Shown here: positions 59,814 through 64,000 of the stretch, in pieces | Numbering within the stretch: the first letter of the stretch is position 1 | Layout of the letters: every line of letters begins with the position of its first letter | Assembly (NCBI RefSeq): GCF_042433895.1 | Contig: NZ_JBHLUA010000003.1 | Coordinates: 62,001 to 126,000 of the forward strand | Direction: 5' to 3' | From: Mesonia maritima | Lineage (GTDB): Bacteria; Bacteroidota; Bacteroidia; Flavobacteriales; Flavobacteriaceae | DNA: 64,000 nucleotides | Made by a program: the position numbers and the translations under genes | The notes under the pieces: model-generated | The model's input: the letters and a program-made list of their open reading frames with translations, nothing else | The model's database searches: none | What the model was told of the DNA's origin: nothing

Positions 59814-61352
59814 ATGAAATACCTATTTGTCTTTCTATCGGTCGGTGTAATATTTTTTTTAAGCTCTTGCCGAAAAGATTTTGAAACCGAACCCAGTAGC
59901 GGAAACCTAGAATTTTCAAAAGATACAGTTTACCTTGATACGGTTTTTACAAATATTGGTTCAAGCACGTATAACCTTACCGTTCACAACCGAAGCAATG
60001 AAGATATTACCATTCCAACCATAAAATTAGGTCGCGGCGAATCTTCTAATTACAGACTAAATGTAGATGGAATTCCTGGTAAAAGTTTTGAAAATATCGA
60101 CATTTTAGCCAAAGACAGTATTTATATTTTCGTTGAAACCACCAATAACATTGAAGAATTAACCTCATCAGCAACCGAATTTTTATATACCGACGCTATT
60201 GAATTTGACAGCGGAAGCAATCAACAAAAAGTAGAATTGGTCACTTTAGTTCAAGATGCGGTTTTTCTTTATCCTGAATTATTTGATGACGGAACAACCG
60301 AAGAATTAATTTTCGGTTACGATGAAGAAGGAAATCCAATTACCGAAAAAGGATTTTTCTTAGACGATACAGAACTGAATTTTACCAGTGAAAAACCTTA
60401 CGTTATTTACGGTTTAGCCGCAGTTCCATCAGGAAAAACATTAACAATCGATGCAGGAGCAAGAATTCATTTTCACCAAGAAAGCGGAATTATAGTGGCT
60501 GAAAATGCTTCATTACAAGTAAATGGCGAAGTAAGTTCTACTGAAAATCTTGAAAATGAAGTTATTTTTGAAGGTGACCGGTTAGAACCCGATTTTAGCG
60601 ATGTTCCCGGACAATGGTTTGCCATTTGGTTAACCGATGGAAGTACAAATAACACGATAAATCACGCGACAATTAAAAACGCAACCGTCGGTATTTTAAT
60701 GGATTCAAACGATGGAACCAACAACCCGACTCTAACGGTAAAAAACACGCAGATTTATAACAGTTCAAACGTTGGCTTATTAGCAAGAACAGGAAATGTT
60801 GTAGGTGAAAATTTAGCCATTAATAATAGCGGACAAGCTTCTTTAAATCTTTCGCTTGGCGGAAAATATAATTTCACCAATTGCACCTTTGCAAATTATT
60901 GGCGAAATGGCTTTAGAAATTTCCCATCCGTTTTAATTGAAAATAATTTAGAAACTGCAGAAACTTTATTTGTTGCCGATTTAACTGAAGCCAATTTTAA
61001 CAACTGCATTATCTACGGAAACGAAAATTTAGAACTTCTTTTTAATAAAGTTGATGATGCCGCTTTCAACTACAAATTTGAAAATTGCTTAATTCGTTTT
61101 AATGATTTTCAAAATCAGTTTACCGACAATCCGTTGTACAATTTCGAGGATACTTCTGTGTTTGAAAATATAGTTTTAAATGAAGAACCACTTTTCTTAA
61201 ACACAGAAGAAAACGAACTTTTTATCAGCGAAGAATCTCCCGCAAATGGTTTAGCGAATCCTTCCACATCAACCCAAGTTGATATTCTAGGAAAACCACG
61301 CGGAAATAATCCCGATGCCGGCGCTTATGAAAGTGTCACATTTCCCGAATAA
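59814..61352 (+). CDS. Secreted lipoprotein with right-handed beta-helix domain
   Basis: A 512-residue lipoprotein: MKYLFVFLSVGVIFFLSSC with the Cys19 lipobox, then a Ig-like domain (LEFSKDTVYLDTVFTNIGSSTYNLTVHNRSNEDITIPTIKLG), a middle region, and parallel beta-helix repeats (GVSSTENLENEVIFEGDRLEPD; INHATIKNATVGILMDSNDG; LTVKNTQIYNSSNVGLLARTGNVVGENLAINNSGQASLNLSLGGKYNFTNCTF; ANFNNCIIYGNENLELLF), ending near DILGKPRGNNPDAGAYES, a choice-of-anchor-Q-like close. Function is unknown; polysaccharide or surface-binding is likely from fold. The gene is followed by the octamer array and a terminator. Confidence 0.78.
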   Translation: MKYLFVFLSVGVIFFLSSCRKDFETEPSSGNLEFSKDTVYLDTVFTNIGSSTYNLTVHNRSNEDITIPTIKLGRGESSNYRLNVDGIPGKSFENIDILAKDSIYIFVETTNNIEELTSSATEFLYTDAIEFDSGSNQQKVELVTLVQDAVFLYPELFDDGTTEELIFGYDEEGNPITEKGFFLDDTELNFTSEKPYVIYGLAAVPSGKTLTIDAGARIHFHQESGIIVAENASLQVNGEVSSTENLENEVIFEGDRLEPDFSDVPGQWFAIWLTDGSTNNTINHATIKNATVGILMDSNDGTNNPTLTVKNTQIYNSSNVGLLARTGNVVGENLAINNSGQASLNLSLGGKYNFTNCTFANYWRNGFRNFPSVLIENNLETAETLFVADLTEANFNNCIIYGNENLELLFNKVDDAAFNYKFENCLIRFNDFQNQFTDNPLYNFEDTSVFENIVLNEEPLFLNTEENELFISEESPANGLANPSTSTQVDILGKPRGNNPDAGAYESVTFPE

Positions 61353-61354
61353 TT

Positions 61355-61458
61355 TTTTGAACTTTTGAACTTTTGAACTTTTGAACTTTTGAACTTTTGA
61401 ACTTTTGAACTTTTGAACTTTTGAACTTTTGAACTTTTGAACTTTTGAACTTTTGAAC
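61355..61458 (+). repeat. Tandem array of 13 copies of an 8-base unit (TTTTGAAC)
   Basis: Thirteen exact copies of TTTTGAAC fill 104 bases between the beta-helix lipoprotein stop and the terminator hairpin. No substitution is seen in any copy, which suggests recent expansion by slippage. It is fully intergenic. Confidence 0.95.
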
Positions 61459-61460
61459 TA

Positions 61461-61492
61461 AAAAAGCCGATGATTTCTCATCGGCTTTTTTT
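61461..61492. terminator. Bidirectional terminator between the beta-helix lipoprotein gene and rocD
   Basis: Nine-base stem AGCCGATGA/TCATCGGCT around TTTC, with A and T runs on the flanks. It serves convergent genes and directly follows the octamer array. Confidence 0.9.
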
Positions 61493-61511
61493 AATTAGCA
61501 ATTTTTTCTAA

Positions 61512-62762
61512 TTACATTTTCCCTTCAAATTGGTCTAATGTTTTTGTGATAATAGAAACACAATCCATAATTTGCTCTTCAGTAATTACTAATGGCGGTG
61601 TAAAACGAATAATATTTCCGTGAGTTGGTTTTGCCAATAATCCGTTTTCTTTTAAAGCCATACAAATATCCCAAGCAGTCGAGCTGTCTTCAGAATCATT
61701 AATTAAAATCGCGTTCATTAATCCTTTTCCGCGAACTTTATGAACAACGGAAGAATTCTCGATATATTTATTAAGCTCTTTTCTGAAGATTTCTCCCATT
61801 TTCATAGAGTTCTCCGCTAATTTTTCATCGCGAATTACTTCTAAAGCTGCAATCGCTACCGCACCGGCAACAGGATTTCCTCCAAAAGTAGAACCGTGTT
61901 GTCCCGGTTGAATTACATTCATTACCTCATCATTTGCCAAAACCGCAGAAACGGGATAAACACCGCCAGATAAAGCTTTTCCTAAGGTAATCATATCAGG
62001 TTTTACATCTTCATGATCTACCGCCAATAATTTACCGGTTCTTGCAATTCCAGATTGAATTTCATCAGCAATAAAAAGTACATTATGCTTTTTACATAAT
62101 TCTTTTGCCTTACGTAAATATCCTTCAGTTGGCACATAAACGCCGGCTTCCCCTTGAATTGGCTCCACTAAAAATCCAGCTACATTTTTATTCTCTTCTA
62201 AAACTTTTTGTAAAGCTTCGGTGTCATCGTAAGGAATTTTAATAAATCCTGGCGTATAAGGACCAAAATTTTTACGCGCTCCTTCATCATTACTAAATGA
62301 AATAATGGTCGTTGTTCTTCCGTGGAAATTATTTTCAGCTACAATAATTTGTGCTTCTGTTTCAGGAATTCCTTTGCGTTCGTACGCCCATTTTCTACAA
62401 ATTTTAATTGCAGTTTCTACGGCTTCTGCTCCGGTATTCATTGGTAAAAGCTTATCGAAACCAAAATATTCAGTAGCAAATTTTTCGTATTTTCCTAAAA
62501 TATCGTTGTAAAAAGCACGAGAAGTCAAGCTTAAAGTTTTTGCTTGATCGATCATCGCATCTACAATTTTGGGATGACAATGACCTTGGTTTACGGCAGA
62601 ATAGGCTGCGAGAAAATCGTAATATTTTTTTCCTTCCACATCCCACATAAAAACTCCTTCGCCTTTGCTTAAAACTGCAGGTAGCGGATGGTAATTATGC
62701 GCTCCGTATTTTTCTTCTATTTTAATTGCTTCTTCCGAAGATTTAATTGCTGGTACTGACAT
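61512..62762 (-). CDS. rocD: Ornithine-oxo-acid transaminase
   Basis: RocD transfers the delta-amino group of ornithine to 2-oxoglutarate, making glutamate semialdehyde. From ATG 62762 the 416 residues show AHNYHPLPAVLSKGEGVFMWDVEGKKYYDFLAAYSAVNQGHCHPKIVDAM, NTGAEAVETAIKICRKWAYERKG, NNFHGRTTTIISFSND, the Asp-containing LFIADEIQSGIARTGKLLAVDHEDVKPDMITLGKALSGGVYPVSAVLAND with the PLP-Lys in LGKALSGG, and HGSTFGGNPVAGAVAIAAL. Class III PLP aminotransferase, typical of OAT. An upstream TTG (62783) is possible. Divergent from rlmD. Confidence 0.95.
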   Translation of the reverse strand: MSVPAIKSSEEAIKIEEKYGAHNYHPLPAVLSKGEGVFMWDVEGKKYYDFLAAYSAVNQGHCHPKIVDAMIDQAKTLSLTSRAFYNDILGKYEKFATEYFGFDKLLPMNTGAEAVETAIKICRKWAYERKGIPETEAQIIVAENNFHGRTTTIISFSNDEGARKNFGPYTPGFIKIPYDDTEALQKVLEENKNVAGFLVEPIQGEAGVYVPTEGYLRKAKELCKKHNVLFIADEIQSGIARTGKLLAVDHEDVKPDMITLGKALSGGVYPVSAVLANDEVMNVIQPGQHGSTFGGNPVAGAVAIAALEVIRDEKLAENSMKMGEIFRKELNKYIENSSVVHKVRGKGLMNAILINDSEDSSTAWDICMALKENGLLAKPTHGNIIRFTPPLVITEEQIMDCVSIITKTLDQFEGKM

Positions 62763-62892
62763 TTGTTGTTTTTTCTTTTTCAATTTAACATGATCGATTC
62801 CTTCTTAAGGGAGAGAAATCATCCGCAAACTATTTAGCCTGCAAAATAAGAAATGTTTGATAGATTCTAAACTTCAGATTCATAAATCTTGT

Positions 62893-62900
62893 TACTTTTG
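62893..62900 (+). promoter_or_regulatory. -7 promoter box (TACTTTTG) of rlmD
   Basis: TACTTTTG lies four bases (CGCT) before the ATG at 62905, the same arrangement as at the glycosyltransferase gene. With a start about five bases after the box, the mRNA would be leaderless. No TTG at a normal -33 distance. Confidence 0.55.
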
Positions 62901-62904
62901 CGCT

Positions 62905-64000
62905 ATGGCAAGAAAAAATAAAAAGAAACGCTTCGAGGCGATCGAAATAACCGGAGCCGGTGCAAAAGGAAAAGCGATTGCAACTGCTCCCGATGGACGC
63001 GTAATTTTTGTAGATAACGCGGTTCCTGGTGATGTAGCTGATATTCAAACTTTTCAGAAAAGAAAATCATATTACAAAGGTTCGGCAGTAAATTTTGTGA
63101 GCTATTCAGATAAACGAACCGAACCGGTTTGCCAACATTTTGGAACTTGTGGAGGTTGCAAATGGCAAAATATGGATTATAAATATCAACTTCAGTATAA
63201 ACAAGATGAAATTGAAAATAATCTGAAGCGTTTAGGAAAAATAGAATTGCCGGAAACTACACCAATTTTAGGAAGTGAAGACATTTATTTTTACCGAAAT
63301 AAAATGGAATTTTCCTTTAGTGACAGTCGCTGGCTGACCTTAAATGAGATTAACAGCGGTGAAGAAATTAAAGATAAAAACGCCCTAGGTTTTCATATTC
63401 CCGGAATGTGGGACAAAATTTTGAACATCAAAAAATGTCATTTACAGGAAGATCCGAGTAACGCGATTAGAAATGAAGTTCGTGATTTTGCTACCAAAAA
63501 TGATATTCCGTTTTTTAATGCTCGAAATCAAGAAGGTTTACTAAGAACGTTAATGATTCGTACCTCTTCTACGGGAGAAATTATGGTGTTGATTCAGTTT
63601 TTCTATGAAGACAAAGCGAAACGAGAATTGCTATTAGATTTTGTTGCTGAACGTTTTCCAGAAATTACTTCGTTACAATATGTCGTAAATGAAAAAGGAA
63701 ACGACACAATTTACGATCAAGATGTGATTTGCTACAAAGGACGCGATCATATTTTTGAAGAAATGGAAGGCTTAAAATTTAAAATAAACGCCAAATCTTT
63801 TTACCAAACCAATTCTGCGCAAGCATACGAATTATATAAAATAACCAGAAATTTTGCTGAATTAACCGGCGAAGAATTAGTCTACGATTTATACACCGGA
63901 ACCGGAACTATCGCGCAATTTGTCGCCAAACAAGCTAAAAAAGTAATTGGCGTTGAAGCTGTTCCTGAAGCAATTGAAGATGCTAAGAAAAACGCCGAAT
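62905..64000 (+). CDS. rlmD: 23S rRNA (uracil-5-)-methyltransferase RlmD-like (RumA), truncated at window end
   Basis: The frame is open from ATG 62905 to the window edge (365 residues of the usual ~450). An N-terminal TRAM-like domain (EAIEITGAGAKGKAIATAPDGRVIFVDNAVPGDVADIQTFQKRKSY) precedes the iron-sulfur cysteines C76, C82, C85 and C178 (VCQHFGTCGGCKWQ; NIKKCHLQ). The SAM methyltransferase domain follows, with FYQTNSAQAYELYKI and VYDLYTGTGTIAQFVAKQAKKVIGVEAVPEAIEDAKKNA. The catalytic Cys is past the edge. It methylates a uridine in 23S rRNA; the exact position (U1939 in E. coli) is inferred. Divergent from rocD. Confidence 0.93.
   Translation, partial: MARKNKKKRFEAIEITGAGAKGKAIATAPDGRVIFVDNAVPGDVADIQTFQKRKSYYKGSAVNFVSYSDKRTEPVCQHFGTCGGCKWQNMDYKYQLQYKQDEIENNLKRLGKIELPETTPILGSEDIYFYRNKMEFSFSDSRWLTLNEINSGEEIKDKNALGFHIPGMWDKILNIKKCHLQEDPSNAIRNEVRDFATKNDIPFFNARNQEGLLRTLMIRTSSTGEIMVLIQFFYEDKAKRELLLDFVAERFPEITSLQYVVNEKGNDTIYDQDVICYKGRDHIFEEMEGLKFKINAKSFYQTNSAQAYELYKITRNFAELTGEELVYDLYTGTGTIAQFVAKQAKKVIGVEAVPEAIEDAKKNAE

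Noticed and set aside
61355..61458. Octamer array as a CRISPR array or attachment site
   Set aside because: The unit is eight bases with no spacers and no neighbouring cas or integrase genes; it is a simple tandem repeat.

Overview
The window is a strongly AT-rich chromosomal segment from a member of the Bacteroidota, almost certainly family Flavobacteriaceae. Three things point there. Two proteins carry C-terminal type IX secretion (T9SS) sorting domains. Several families are largely confined to Bacteroidota: DUF5686, DUF4835, DUF4249 beside a TonB-dependent receptor, DUF6095, and the RprXY-type two-component pair. Promoters follow the Bacteroidota pattern TTG-N(16-21)-TAnnTTTG, and A-rich stretches precede start codons instead of Shine-Dalgarno sites. 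The window is almost solidly coding, with no rRNA, tRNA, prophage, IS element or CRISPR array, and no gap above 300 bases without a gene. It reads as a core-genome region.

Layout. 1-2.9 kb: the 3' end of a DUF5686 outer-membrane protein, an OMP barrel and an L-isoaspartate methyltransferase. 3.1-10.1 kb: a compact plus-strand run (Gfo/Idh/MocA oxidoreductase, 3-hydroxybutyryl-CoA dehydrogenase, DUF1015, PLP-binding YggS, exonuclease/GIY-YIG fusion, K+ channel, miaA). 10.1-15.1 kb, minus: response regulator and histidine kinase, coaE, YbbR-like protein, glycosyltransferase. 15.1-20.3 kb: one giant T9SS-secreted protein built from eight FN3-like repeats and four adhesin-type jelly-roll domains. 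20.4-27.8 kb, minus: fabI, recN, DUF4835, coaBC, rpoZ-like, bamD, dapA and a small conserved gene. 28-32.1 kb: M61 peptidase, then a 5'-nucleotidase split into two genes in reversed domain order, then a small MBOAT-like membrane protein. 32.1-37.6 kb, minus: CDP-alcohol phosphatidyltransferase-like, ligA, a VOC protein, LOG-family protein, prmC, GNAT. 37.6-46.3 kb: ribD, HAD phosphatase, EamA transporter, YigZ, thioesterase, dnaA, LMW tyrosine phosphatase, secreted sugar dehydrogenase, RsmI-like methylase, muralytic enzyme. 46.5-50.8 kb: TonB receptor, DUF4249 lipoprotein, murQ, DUF6095. 50.8-64 kb: a triple-domain lipoprotein, MFS transporter, ABC-F ATPase, thioredoxin-fold lipoprotein without CXXC, fsa, SDR, the SRP RNA, glutaminyl cyclase, beta-helix lipoprotein, rocD and the start of rlmD.

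The genes serve mainly housekeeping and envelope roles: cofactor synthesis (coaE, coaBC, ribD), DNA replication and repair (dnaA, ligA, recN), translation-linked modification (miaA, prmC, rlmD, RsmI-like), cell wall (dapA, murQ, muralytic enzyme) and outer membrane (bamD, OMPs). I found no convincing new multi-gene system. The less expected signals are in small elements: hairpin repeats with compensatory stem changes, one of them inside a coding gene; a 13-copy octamer array; a structured RNA-like element after the ABC-F gene; and -7 promoter boxes that sit four or five bases before start codons and imply leaderless mRNAs.
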